Assembly (NCBI GenBank): GCA_029263455.1
Contig: JAJCXM010000035.1
Location: forward strand, 62,001 to 126,000
DNA: 64,000 nucleotides
Origin: Holophagae bacterium
Lineage (GTDB): Bacteria; Acidobacteriota; Holophagae; Acanthopleuribacterales; Acanthopleuribacteraceae
Direction of reading: 5' to 3'
This document shows positions 7,959-16,953 of the stretch, piece after piece (the stretch's first letter is position 1; each line of letters begins with the position of its first letter). The notes under the pieces are model-generated. The model was not told where the DNA came from. It did no database searches and worked only from the letters and a program-made list of their open reading frames with translations. A program made the position numbers and the translations under genes.

Positions 7959-9085
7959 TGCACCAGTCCTACGTCGAATCACTCGCCAACGACCAAGCGG
8001 CCGCCGAGACTTTTGTGTCTGAGCATACATTTCCGCTCGTGGATGATCGCTCCGTAACTTTTGCCTATCGCGGATCCGCCGACCAAGTATTGCTCCAGCA
8101 TTTCATTTACGGATTACCAACCTCACAGGAGTTTCAGGCAGTTGTAGGCACCGACTTATGGCTTTTGACTATGGAAGTACCTCCCGAATCGCGCTTTGAA
8201 TACAAATTCAATATCATCAACGGCGAAAACCATAAGTGGATACGAGATCCACTTAATAAGGTGCAAGCCCGCGACCCCTTTGGTGCAAATTCGGTTTGTC
8301 ATACCCACGGTTACGAGACCCCTTTTTGGGTTCATCCTGACCCTGAGGCGCGCCCTGGAAGCATTCATAAGTTGACTCTTTCGCAAACCTCGCTGGGCCC
8401 GAACAAGACGGTCAGCCTCTACCTTCCAGCCCGCTACCGACGCACACGACGATACCCATTACTGGTCGTCCATGATGGCCGCGACTACTTGAAGTACGCA
8501 GCATTAAAAACCGTGTTGGACAACCTAATCCATCGTTTGGAAATCCCGCCACTCATCGTCGCGCTTACGCAATCCGACGATCGCCTCAACGAATATGCGG
8601 GCCATGAACCACATGCTCGCTTCCTGGTTGAAGAACTACTCCCCACTTTAGAGGGTCGCTTACCATTGTTGCGGGCACCGGAATCACGTTGCCTCATGGG
8701 TGCCAGTTTCGGCGCAGTCGCCTCGCTACATGCGGCGTGGACGTATCCAGGGGTATTCGGGAAACTGCTGCTGCAATCTGGGAGTTTCGCGTTTACCGAT
8801 ATAGGTTGGCACGAACGCAGCCCCGTTTTTGACCCAGTCGTTCACTTCGTTAATCAGTTCAGGGAGAACCCGGGCCGACCTGCGGAGCGTATTTATGTGA
8901 GTTGTGGCACCTACGAATCCCTCATCTATGAAAACAGATCAATGGTCCCTCTTTTGCAGGCTGCCGGCATAACGGTTAAATATAGGGAATTCAGGGATGG
9001 TCATAATTGGGAGAATTGGAGAGATCGCCTGCGTGAAGGTCTTTCGTGGCAATTCCCCGGTCCTTTATGGATGGTTTACGAGTAG
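7958..9085 (+). CDS. Enterochelin-esterase-like hydrolase with an N-terminal CBM48/E-set-like domain
   Basis: Residues ~15-125 look like an E-set/glycogen-binding type beta-sandwich of the kind found in front of Fes-type esterases (VTFAYRG, FEYKFNIINGENHKWIRDPLN). Residues ~135-375 are an esterase D alpha/beta hydrolase: SLYLPARYRRTRRYPLLVVHDG, the nucleophile elbow MGASFGA with Ser250, and the C-terminal DGHNWENWRDRL with the catalytic His. The start ATG overlaps the S51-like stop by one base. With the separate CBM48 protein and glycogen synthase nearby, the sandwich domain may hold the enzyme on an alpha-glucan. There is no signal peptide, so it should act in the cytoplasm. The true ester substrate is unknown. 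Confidence 0.78.
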   Translation: MHQSYVESLANDQAAAETFVSEHTFPLVDDRSVTFAYRGSADQVLLQHFIYGLPTSQEFQAVVGTDLWLLTMEVPPESRFEYKFNIINGENHKWIRDPLNKVQARDPFGANSVCHTHGYETPFWVHPDPEARPGSIHKLTLSQTSLGPNKTVSLYLPARYRRTRRYPLLVVHDGRDYLKYAALKTVLDNLIHRLEIPPLIVALTQSDDRLNEYAGHEPHARFLVEELLPTLEGRLPLLRAPESRCLMGASFGAVASLHAAWTYPGVFGKLLLQSGSFAFTDIGWHERSPVFDPVVHFVNQFRENPGRPAERIYVSCGTYESLIYENRSMVPLLQAAGITVKYREFRDGHNWENWRDRLREGLSWQFPGPLWMVYE

Positions 9086-9141
9086 AACAGTGACTTTTTT
9101 GCCCGAACCGTCTATTCTGTATAGCAACATCTGAGACCTGT

Positions 9142-12100
9142 ATGAAACCGCATTTAATACTATTACTCACCTTCGCTGGTGTGGGTTTTTCACAACGATT
9201 CAATGTGCGAACATTCACCAACGATGATGGTTTGCCTCAGATTCAACCATTGAGCTTGTACCAAAGTAGATCAGGTATTCTATGGGTCGCCACCTATGCC
9301 GGTTTAACCAGCTACGATGGGACGAGTTGGTCAACATGGTCTCGCCACAGCGGCTTACCTACGGCCCAGATTTTCGCTTTATGCGAGGACAAATACGGCG
9401 CAATTTTGATTGGCTACGAAAAGAACGGTCTTTGGCGCCTAAACACAAAATCTGGCCCCAAACCGACCACGCTTAACGAAGAGACCATCGAAAGCTTAGC
9501 CGTTGACGGCGAAAACAATGTTTGGATTGGTACGCCTAACGGTCTGTTCTACGACGATGGCACGCAAATACGAAACATTATCCAAGATAGAGCTGTCCGT
9601 AAAATCATCCGTGCCGGCGATGGTATGTGGGTAGCCTTCAATAACAACATAGCCCACTTTTCAGATCATCAGAAAGAACCCAGCTACATTCACGATGCAC
9701 GAATGGAAGACGGCATTCTCTTTTTAGCCTCATTTGGAACAGACACGATCCTCGTTGGCGTGTACGAGGGCATGATATCCATTGGCACCGAAACAACTTG
9801 GATTCCGTACCCTGCAGACGTACCCAGACCTAACTTGGCCTTAGATGATGGCCGTGGCATGTGTTGGGTTGGAACAAATGTCAGGGGACTCATCGGCTGG
9901 AACGGTCAAAATTGGTTTCCGCTGGGCATGGCCCAGGGATTACCTGACGCCCGTGTCAGAGCATTGGAAGCCGATCGCGAAGGTAACCTGTGGATAGGAA
10001 CAGATAGCGGACTTGCGCGCTTTTCTCCAGCTCCCTTTTCTGTTTACGACGAATCTACCGGATTACCCAACCCCTTTGTCCGCTCACTGTTTACCGACAA
10101 CCAAGGGACGCTCTGGGCTGGTACACGACGCGGTCCTGCCTACCTTGAGGGTAACCAATTTGTACCCTTAGACGCTGAACTATTCCCGGATCCACTCATT
10201 TTTGATATTGATCAGGATAAGCAAGGACGCATGTATTTCGCAAATCGTAGCGGCTTCACGATTTACGAATCCGGAAAAACTGAATATTACGATCGTAGTC
10301 GCGGCCTGCCCACCGACACCATGGTATGCCTATTAGTCGATCACAAAGATCGAATTTGGCTAGGCGGGAACGGCCTGTTCGAATGGCGCGAAGGCCAATT
10401 CATTGCTCACCTTCAAGAACAGCTAAGTGATCTCAGTGTTATTACGATGAAAGCATCAGGCGACGGCAAAATATGGGTTGGCAGCTCTCGAGGCCCATTT
10501 CTGTATGACCCAGAAACCAGATCCGTCACATCATTTGAAGCAGAGATCCCGACGACCATTTGGTCGATTGATGTGGCAGACGACGGTTCAACCTGGTTCG
10601 CGACCAACGGACTGGGCGCAGCCAACTATACGGCGGATAACGGTTTTACCTTCATCGACGAGACGACCGGCCTACCAAACGAATTCACATGGCAGGTGCT
10701 TAGTCATCAAGGTGCCATTTGGATTGCCCACAGTATGGGTATTAGCAAACTAAAAGAAAATGAGTGGACTCACTTCGATACCGATGACGGTATTGCCGAA
10801 CTTGAAGGTTCTGCGACCGCTTGCCTAGTAGATTCCAAGGGCAATCTCTGGTTTGGCAGCGGCAAGGGAGTCAGTAAGTATTCGCCCGACGTTGTGTTTG
10901 AAAACAAAACGCCACCCGGAATTCACATCCGTTCCATTGAATGCTCAAGTCCTAATCTCAATGAATTGGATCGTGATTTTGGGCAATTGACATTTCGCTA
11001 CAGCGCTATTCGATTGGCTGGGCCTACGCAGTATCGGTACCGATTGATAGGGCTATCCGATGTATGGTCGGAGATTACTGACCAAAGAGCGGTCACGTTT
11101 GGAAGCTTGGGCCCCGGAACCTATCAATTTGAAGTTCAATCCATTACCCACGATGGACTGGCAAGCTTAGTTCCCGCATCTCACCGGTTCAAGGTTATGC
11201 CGTCGATGTGGGAAACTTGGCCGTTTCGATTCATGGTTTTTCTAAGCGGGATTTTACTCATTCTTGGGCTATTTCGTTTTGGCCTATACCGCAGTAAGAA
11301 AAGGCGCCTTGAGCTGGAAAGACTTGTCGGTCAGCGCACTCGTGCGCTGCAACGCGCCAATCAAGAGCTTATCCATTTACAGGAACAACTTGTGGAATCA
11401 GCTCACCATTCAGGCATGGCCGAGACGGCTCGTCAGTTCTTGCATTTGGCTGGCAACACACTCAACAGCATGTCGGTTGCCATATATGCCATTCGAGATT
11501 ATTTGAAAGATAAAGCAGAATTACAGATGATTGATAAATTCAAATCATTGTTTAGCGAACCATTATCCGAACAAGTTATCGATCGCTTGCCACAAGCATT
11601 TGATGAGTATTCTTCCCTAAAGAAACGTCGTCGCCAAGCAACAGAGGACGAGCTAAAGACACTCGAGGCAGGCATGCAGTCGCTGGCTAAGGTCGTGCGT
11701 GACCAAGAGGAAATGGCCTCCACTGAAGCCGCCAAGGAGTCCATTGATCTAGCGACCAAACTGAGAGATATGATTGAGCATCCACCCCGGTGGTTAGTAG
11801 AGCTTGACGCCGAAATCGAATTGAACATTGGCAAAGATTTACCACAAGTAACTGCGCCAAGGGTTGTCCTGACCCGTGTCATTCGTGAGCTCTTACGCAA
11901 CGCCGTCGACGCAATCGATGCCGCTGGTGGTCCGCAAAGATGCATTCGCATTGGCGCACAACAAGAGGGTGTGCAAATGGTCATTACCATCCAAGATAGC
12001 GGTATTGGATTGGATCCTGGGGAAGTGGATATCGCTTTTAACTATGGCTATTCAACCAAAGTAAAAGGGAGCGGATTTGGGTTACACTATTGTGCTAATG

Positions 12101-12219
12101 CGATCCGAGAGATCGGCGGTCATTTGACGTTAACCAGTCGTGGTCGAGGGCAAGGTGCTACCAGTACGATTACTTTGCCACTTCAAGAATCACCCCAGGT
12201 GGCGCTAAGCGGTCGATAG
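9142..12219 (+). CDS. Propeller-type sensor histidine kinase (Reg_prop, Y_Y_Y, TM, NIGN-type H-box, HATPase)
   Basis: A signal peptide (residues ~1-17) is followed by a periplasmic beta-propeller of Reg_prop repeats (GILWVATYAGLTSYDG, NLWIGTDSGLARFSP and others). A Y_Y_Y sandwich lies near residues 615-675, one transmembrane helix near 694-715, and a coiled coil after it. The phosphoacceptor region is atypical: FLHLAGNTLNSM with His768, resembling the HNIGNVLNS box of the larger kinase at 20729 rather than S-H-E-L-R-T-P. The ATPase domain is complete, with RELLRNAVDAID, DSGIGL and GSGFGLHY. No receiver or DNA-binding output domain is present, so it needs a separate partner. It sits 56 bases after the esterase and 59 before an ATP-grasp gene on the same strand, which suggests it regulates this locus. 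Confidence 0.88.
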   Translation: MKPHLILLLTFAGVGFSQRFNVRTFTNDDGLPQIQPLSLYQSRSGILWVATYAGLTSYDGTSWSTWSRHSGLPTAQIFALCEDKYGAILIGYEKNGLWRLNTKSGPKPTTLNEETIESLAVDGENNVWIGTPNGLFYDDGTQIRNIIQDRAVRKIIRAGDGMWVAFNNNIAHFSDHQKEPSYIHDARMEDGILFLASFGTDTILVGVYEGMISIGTETTWIPYPADVPRPNLALDDGRGMCWVGTNVRGLIGWNGQNWFPLGMAQGLPDARVRALEADREGNLWIGTDSGLARFSPAPFSVYDESTGLPNPFVRSLFTDNQGTLWAGTRRGPAYLEGNQFVPLDAELFPDPLIFDIDQDKQGRMYFANRSGFTIYESGKTEYYDRSRGLPTDTMVCLLVDHKDRIWLGGNGLFEWREGQFIAHLQEQLSDLSVITMKASGDGKIWVGSSRGPFLYDPETRSVTSFEAEIPTTIWSIDVADDGSTWFATNGLGAANYTADNGFTFIDETTGLPNEFTWQVLSHQGAIWIAHSMGISKLKENEWTHFDTDDGIAELEGSATACLVDSKGNLWFGSGKGVSKYSPDVVFENKTPPGIHIRSIECSSPNLNELDRDFGQLTFRYSAIRLAGPTQYRYRLIGLSDVWSEITDQRAVTFGSLGPGTYQFEVQSITHDGLASLVPASHRFKVMPSMWETWPFRFMVFLSGILLILGLFRFGLYRSKKRRLELERLVGQRTRALQRANQELIHLQEQLVESAHHSGMAETARQFLHLAGNTLNSMSVAIYAIRDYLKDKAELQMIDKFKSLFSEPLSEQVIDRLPQAFDEYSSLKKRRRQATEDELKTLEAGMQSLAKVVRDQEEMASTEAAKESIDLATKLRDMIEHPPRWLVELDAEIELNIGKDLPQVTAPRVVLTRVIRELLRNAVDAIDAAGGPQRCIRIGAQQEGVQMVITIQDSGIGLDPGEVDIAFNYGYSTKVKGSGFGLHYCANAIREIGGHLTLTSRGRGQGATSTITLPLQESPQVALSGR

Positions 12220-12278
12220 CGGTAGGATGACAAGACAATCCGCAAATCCAGATCTCAGTTCGTCTCAAAGGAGCCTGC

Positions 12279-13514
12279 ATGGCAGATGTAAAACGACTCA
12301 TAGGTTTATCACTGGGTGCCGATATTTGCTGGCCCATCTGTTATGAAGAAATCCTGGATAGACTCAATTTGCAAATACCCTACCAAGGCGATCAAGTTTC
12401 GGTCGCCTGCGAACGGGTGGCCATAGAACCCTTTGACCTTAAGAAGCCTTGCAAATATACCGTTGTGCTTGATCGCTTAACTCATTGGTTCCATACCTCT
12501 CGAGAATGGATCAAGAAGGCCGTCATCATGGACGACCTTTACGTCCTCAACAATCCTTGGTCCATTCAATCGATGGAAAAACAGACGAGCTATTGCGCCA
12601 TGATGCGGCTTGGCTTACTTATCCCGGAAACGTGGATGATCCCACCCAAAGAGCACGAGCCAACCAACGACTTACGCCAGACCCTAATGAGTTACGCCAA
12701 ATTATTTGACCTAGGAAAGATTGGGGAAGAGTTGGGCTATCCCATGTTCATGAAGCCTTATGACGGAGGTGCTTGGGTAGGTGTAACTAAGATTGACAAT
12801 GATGAGGAGCTAAAAGCGTCTTATGAACAGTCTGGTAAAAAAGTTATGCATTTGCAGAAAGGTGTCATCCCCTTCGATCGCTTTGTTCGCTGTGTGGGCT
12901 TGGGCCCTCAAATGCGTTGTGTTAATTACGATCCGGGCGCGCCTTTACATGACCGCTACCAAATCGACATTGACATCACGGACGATGACCGCTCCTTACT
13001 CCATGACATCACCCTTACCATCAACACCTTTTTTGGTTGGGATTTCAATTCCTGTGAATCGCTGCGAAAAGACGGGCAATGGTATCCCATCGACTTTGCA
13101 AACCCTTGTCCAGACTCGCAAGTCACATCGCTTCATTACCATTTTCCTTGGCTTGTCATCGCCAACTTAAAATGGTCCATTTTTTGTGCCGTCACACAAC
13201 GCAAAATGCGACAGAACTTAGACTGGCAACCTTATTACGATATAGCAGAACAAGGGTTACCGTACCGCGAACGCATCGCCGCTTATGCGGCCGTAGCACG
13301 TCAACGATTAGATGCCGATCGCTTTGAAGAATTCTGTGAGACCCACCTCAAACACCTTGACGAAGTCGCCTACGATTTTTTTGCAGAAGACATCGCCAAG
13401 GATGCGGTACGAAAGAAAGTTACTAGCCTATTTCCAAGCCACGAAATTGATTCATTTACGGACTTATTCTGGGAACGCATCCAATTGTGGCGCGAACGCG
13501 AATGCCAGTCTTAA
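12279..13514 (+). CDS. ATP-grasp ligase, divergent subfamily (first of five)
   Basis: ATP-grasp enzymes join a carboxylate to an amine or thiol through an acyl-phosphate. Here ME-K-Q-T-S-Y-C-A-M-M-R-L-G (residues ~99-112) starts the ATP-grasp region. YPMFMKPYDGGAWVGV (~155-170) is the ATP-binding lysine and glycine loop, and PIDFANPCPD (~270) carries the late metal-binding acid and Asn. The N-terminal ~90 residues form a pre-ATP-grasp domain. The C-terminal ~100 residues are acidic and helical and specific to this protein. It differs clearly from the other four ligases of the locus, which end the motif with R-P-P-G. AAAGGAG precedes the ATG. The substrates are not identifiable from sequence. 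Confidence 0.8.
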   Translation: MADVKRLIGLSLGADICWPICYEEILDRLNLQIPYQGDQVSVACERVAIEPFDLKKPCKYTVVLDRLTHWFHTSREWIKKAVIMDDLYVLNNPWSIQSMEKQTSYCAMMRLGLLIPETWMIPPKEHEPTNDLRQTLMSYAKLFDLGKIGEELGYPMFMKPYDGGAWVGVTKIDNDEELKASYEQSGKKVMHLQKGVIPFDRFVRCVGLGPQMRCVNYDPGAPLHDRYQIDIDITDDDRSLLHDITLTINTFFGWDFNSCESLRKDGQWYPIDFANPCPDSQVTSLHYHFPWLVIANLKWSIFCAVTQRKMRQNLDWQPYYDIAEQGLPYRERIAAYAAVARQRLDADRFEEFCETHLKHLDEVAYDFFAEDIAKDAVRKKVTSLFPSHEIDSFTDLFWERIQLWRERECQS

Positions 13515-13560
13515 GACAAAAGCCTTAAAAACACTTTAAAATTAGAGTCGAGAGGTCCCC

Positions 13561-14781
13561 ATGCATGTCATTTTCGTAGAACCCTGTTTTCCAAGTTACC
13601 AGGGCAAATTTGTGCGCGCGTTACGTGAGGCTGGCGCCTTTGTCACAGGTATAAGCGAGGTGCCGATAGAAAGCATGCCACACTCAGTTAAGGAAACGCT
13701 GCACCACGTGGAACACGTGCCTTCTGTCGTCCATGAAGGCGCTATGTTTGACGCGGTTCGCCGCATCCAACGCAAAGGGTGGGTCGACCGACTGGAGGCA
13801 ACCGTTGAAGCGCATATCATGCCGGTCGCCAAAGTTCGAGAAGCCTGCAAAATCCCAGGGACATCGGTAAAAACAGCGTTTCTGTGTCGAGATAAACCCG
13901 CTATGAAACAAGCACTGCGCGAAGCAGGCGTGCCGTGCGCCCAATCAACCGGAGCCAATAGTGAGCAACAGGTTCGAGCATTTGCCAAACAGGTAGGCTT
14001 ACCGATCATCATCAAGCCGCCCGACGGCGCAGGCGCAGCCGGTACTTACAAAGTGTCGACGCCAGAACAACTCGACACAGCCATCCAAGCCTGCGGTGTT
14101 ACTCAAGGATACAGCGTCGCCTGTGAAGAGTTTATTGAAGGGCATGAGGCCTTTTACGACACCATAACCATTGGCGGTCAAGTGGTCCACGAGTTTATCT
14201 CCCACTACTACCCGGGCGTGCTGGAAGCCATGCGCACCCGCTGGATTTCGCCACAAATCATCACCACCAACCGCGTTGACGCCTCCAGTTACGACGATGT
14301 CAAAGAATTGGGTGCTAAGGTCATCCAAGCCTTAAACATCGGCACCTCGGCCACACACATGGAATGGTTCTATGGGCCTAAAGGCTTAAAGTTCTCAGAA
14401 ATAGGGTGTCGACCACCAGGCGTGGGGGCGTGGGATCTTTATTCGGCGGCCAATGATATGGATATATATCGAGAATGGGCAAACGCCATTGTCCATCGCA
14501 AACCAGGTACACGCGCTTCGCGTCAATACTCCGCTGGCATGATCGCTTTGCGACCTGAACGTGACGGTACGATTACCGGATACGATGGCTTAGACGCCAT
14601 CGAGCGTAAATACGGCAAGTGGATCATCGATGGTCATTTCCCGCCCGTCGGTTCGCCCACTCGGCCTGTCGAAGGCGGTTATTGGGCCAACGCATGGATG
14701 CGGGTGAAACACACCGATTATGACCAGTTACATGCGATTCTCGATGAAATCGGGGAGTCGGTCAAAGTACGTGCTCGTTAA
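13561..14781 (+). CDS. ATP-grasp ligase (second of five)
   Basis: The order is a short pre-ATP-grasp domain starting MHVIFVEPCFP, then CRDKPAMKQALREAGVPC (~110), LPIIIKPPDGAGAAGTYKV with the nucleotide-binding lysine (~150), EEFIEGHEAFYD (~190), and HMEWF followed by SEIGCRPPGV (~267-290). The last motif is the metal-binding site; the usual E-x-N-x-R is here E-I-G-C-R, so Asn is replaced by Gly. The architecture matches the CarB/biotin-carboxylase-like branch. GAGAGGTCCCC precedes the ATG, and the gene follows the first ligase by 46 bases. A strong hairpin terminator follows its stop. It is closest to the ligase at 16954 by eye. Confidence 0.8.
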   Translation: MHVIFVEPCFPSYQGKFVRALREAGAFVTGISEVPIESMPHSVKETLHHVEHVPSVVHEGAMFDAVRRIQRKGWVDRLEATVEAHIMPVAKVREACKIPGTSVKTAFLCRDKPAMKQALREAGVPCAQSTGANSEQQVRAFAKQVGLPIIIKPPDGAGAAGTYKVSTPEQLDTAIQACGVTQGYSVACEEFIEGHEAFYDTITIGGQVVHEFISHYYPGVLEAMRTRWISPQIITTNRVDASSYDDVKELGAKVIQALNIGTSATHMEWFYGPKGLKFSEIGCRPPGVGAWDLYSAANDMDIYREWANAIVHRKPGTRASRQYSAGMIALRPERDGTITGYDGLDAIERKYGKWIIDGHFPPVGSPTRPVEGGYWANAWMRVKHTDYDQLHAILDEIGESVKVRAR

Positions 14782-14801
14782 GCTTTGTTAGCGTAAAAAA
14801 G

Positions 14802-14830
14802 GACCCGGACAAAAACGTGTCGTCCGGGTC
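14802..14830. terminator. Bidirectional intrinsic terminator between converging genes
   Basis: GACCCGGAC (14802-14810) pairs perfectly with GTCCGGGTC (14822-14830) around an 11-base loop. On the minus strand the stem is followed by a run of six T (complement of 14795-14800), a textbook terminator for the CBM48 gene. On the plus strand the trailing sequence is ACAAAATTTT, less typical, for the second ATP-grasp gene. Confidence 0.85.
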
Positions 14831-14838
14831 ACAAAATT

Positions 14839-15168
14839 TTAGGCTTTGACTTCCAACAGACTATTAAATGATCCAAATGGGTTTGGCGACCAACCAGCAG
14901 CATTCGGGTCTGGCAGCCAGCGACCGTTACTGATGATCTTGTACTCGTAATCGCCGGCGGGCAACATTAAGTTGATGCTGTATTCGCCATCGTTAACTTC
15001 ATTCATTTTTTTATCGTTGGCTTTCCATTCGTTGAATGATCCAGCAACAAAAACGCGACTTCCTGGTTCCGCTTTAAACTGTAGCGTGACCTTCTTGCGC
15101 TTCACTTTAGGTTTACTTTCGATTTTTTTAGTTTTTTTGACTTTTGTTTCTTTCTTGGCGCCAGCCAT
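14839..15168 (-). CDS. Stand-alone CBM48/AMPK-type glycogen-binding domain with a Lys-rich tail
   Basis: Residues ~26-109 form one CBM48 (AMPK beta glycogen-binding) module: KVTLQFKAEPGSRVFVAGSF, NEWKANDKKM, GEYSINLMLPAGDYEYKII, then NGRWLPDPNA, the conserved sugar-contact region. The first ~25 residues are almost all Lys, Thr and Glu (KKETKVKKTKKIESKPKVKR), a flexible basic tail. There is no catalytic domain. AAGGAG lies nine bases before the ATG. The gene is convergent with the second ATP-grasp gene and divergent from glycogen synthase, so it fits a glucan-bound adaptor or a substrate of the ligases. The domain call is secure; the role is inference. Confidence 0.85.
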   Translation of the reverse strand: MAGAKKETKVKKTKKIESKPKVKRKKVTLQFKAEPGSRVFVAGSFNEWKANDKKMNEVNDGEYSINLMLPAGDYEYKIISNGRWLPDPNAAGWSPNPFGSFNSLLEVKA

Positions 15169-15433
15169 GAATGACTCCTTAACTTACACTTCGATATTGA
15201 GCATTACGTCGTGGATTGCTTGCAGCGCACCACTTTGAACGCAAAACGCGCTAGGATAGCCGATCCGCAACCATAAAGCTAGTCCCTCTATACAAAATTT
15301 CATGATTTATGTGCGCGCACAAGCTTACGCCCCTAGCCATCGCGATTAGGCTATAATTGATTCGCAAGCAAGAACCCATTCAAAATAAGAGGTTTCCCGG
15401 CTTTTATAGCCCGGGACAATCAAGGTGTTCGCC
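15169..15433. promoter_or_regulatory. Divergent control region between the CBM48 and glycogen synthase genes
   Basis: A perfect TATAAT stands at 15352-15357, pointing rightward, but no good -35 lies 16-18 bases upstream. A GC-rich hairpin TCCCGG (15395-15400)/CCGGGA (15411-15416) lies in the presumed 5' leader of the glycogen synthase mRNA, and AAGGTG at 15421-15426 is its ribosome-binding site. The hairpin is close enough to that site to affect translation. Confidence 0.35.
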
Positions 15434-16939
15434 ATGGCAGAGGCTCCACAGCGAGAAAAAAAACGTATCCTCATCGTCACACCTGAAATAACCTATTTGC
15501 CACGCGGCATGGGTAATATGGCTAATCATTTACACGCAAAAGCGGGCGGATTAGCCGATGTTTCAGCGACCTTGGCCGCGACGCTCTACGATCAGGGTGC
15601 AGACGTTCATGTCGCATTGCCCCATTACCGTCAAATGTTCAACGTCAACATCGGTAATTTCATTAATGAGGAATTGCGTATTTACAAGAGTAAGATGCCT
15701 GAAGAGCGCATCCATCTTGCTGAAGACCGCATCTTCTATTACCGCGACAAAGTCTATGACAATCACGCCTTAGTAAATATGAAACTGGCGTTGGTGTTTC
15801 AACGCGAGGTCATCAACAATATTATTCCTCGCGTAAACCCCGACATCATTCATTGCAATGATTGGATGACAGGCCTGATTCCCGCTGTTGCACGCCGACA
15901 AAACATTCTTTCCCTATTCACTGTGCACAATATTTTTTCACTGAAAACCAACATAGAGCATATCGAAGAGGTAGGCATCGATAGTCGCGAGTTTTGGCGG
16001 TATCTGTACTACGACCGTCCACCTAACAATTACGCCGACAGTTTCGCCAACAATTATGTCGATTTTCTGGCCACCGGTATCTTTTCTTCGAATTTCATCA
16101 ACACCGTTAGTCCAAACTTCCTCAAAGAAATAGTCAATGGTCAGCACTCCTTCGTCAAGGACCATGTCCGACGTGAAATCACCAACAAATGTAACGCTGG
16201 TCTTGCGGCAGGCGTGCTCAATTCACCTGATCCTAAATTTAATCCCAAATCAGACAGGGCGCTTGCACGGCGTTTCAGTGTCGAAAAAGTGATGGAAGGT
16301 AAACGCGAAAACAAAGTAAAACTGCAACAGCATCTAGGTTTGGATGTAGACGCAAATGCTGCCATGTTTTATTGGCCCTCGCGTCTTGACCCTTTGCAGA
16401 AGGGTTGCCAGCTACTAGCTGAGATCATGTTCTCGCTGGTTTCAGATTATGCACAACAGAAATTACAAATTGTCGTCGTCGCCAATGGACCTTTCCAGAC
16501 GCACTTCCATGAAGTCGTTGAACTCCACCACATCCCTAACCGAATCTCTGTTGTGAATTTTGACGAACGACTATCTCGAATTGCCTACGCCGCATCTGAC
16601 TTCCTCTTTATGCCTTCGTTATATGAACCTTGCGGCCTGCCGCAGATGATCGGGCCGATTTATGGGACTCTGCCAGTCGTGCGCGATACCGGCGGTATCC
16701 ACGACACGATTCGACATCTCAACATGGCGGCCAATGAGGGCAATGGTTTTGTGTTCAAGCACTATGACTCTATCGGTTTGCGGTGGGCAGTCGACCAAGC
16801 GATGCAATTCCATCAGTTACCTAGCGCAAAAAAATTGCCCCATATCAAACGCATCATGGTCGAAAGTAACGAACAGTTTAATCATTCAATAACGGCGAAA
16901 CGGTATATTGAAATTTACAAAAAAATTCTTAACATCTAA
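15434..16939 (+). CDS. glgA: Glycogen/starch synthase (GT5), divergent subgroup
   Basis: GT5 enzymes extend alpha-1,4-glucan from ADP- or UDP-glucose. The N-terminal Rossmann domain has RILIVTPEITYLP and the donor loop KAGGLADVSATL (from residue ~36). IIHCNDWMTGLIPAVA and LFTVHNI follow. The C-terminal domain has FYWPSRLDPLQKG and PSLYEPCGLPQM (~394-405), the E-x7-E region that binds the sugar nucleotide. A 10-15 residue insertion (PRGMGNMANHLHA) precedes the K-x-G-G-L loop, unlike E. coli GlgA. The length of 501 is normal. ATG 15434 is chosen because AAGGTG lies before it. No glgB, glgC or glgP is nearby; instead it is 14 bases ahead of an ATP-grasp gene, implying a special glucan product. 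The symbol is by family. Confidence 0.82.
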   Translation: MAEAPQREKKRILIVTPEITYLPRGMGNMANHLHAKAGGLADVSATLAATLYDQGADVHVALPHYRQMFNVNIGNFINEELRIYKSKMPEERIHLAEDRIFYYRDKVYDNHALVNMKLALVFQREVINNIIPRVNPDIIHCNDWMTGLIPAVARRQNILSLFTVHNIFSLKTNIEHIEEVGIDSREFWRYLYYDRPPNNYADSFANNYVDFLATGIFSSNFINTVSPNFLKEIVNGQHSFVKDHVRREITNKCNAGLAAGVLNSPDPKFNPKSDRALARRFSVEKVMEGKRENKVKLQQHLGLDVDANAAMFYWPSRLDPLQKGCQLLAEIMFSLVSDYAQQKLQIVVVANGPFQTHFHEVVELHHIPNRISVVNFDERLSRIAYAASDFLFMPSLYEPCGLPQMIGPIYGTLPVVRDTGGIHDTIRHLNMAANEGNGFVFKHYDSIGLRWAVDQAMQFHQLPSAKKLPHIKRIMVESNEQFNHSITAKRYIEIYKKILNI

Positions 16940-16953
16940 AAGGTGAGGCGGCC

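Noticed and set aside
11499-11990. 163-codon leftward frame inside the propeller kinase
   Set aside because: Ser/Thr/Arg-rich shadow of the kinase core; the sense frame has the real motifs.
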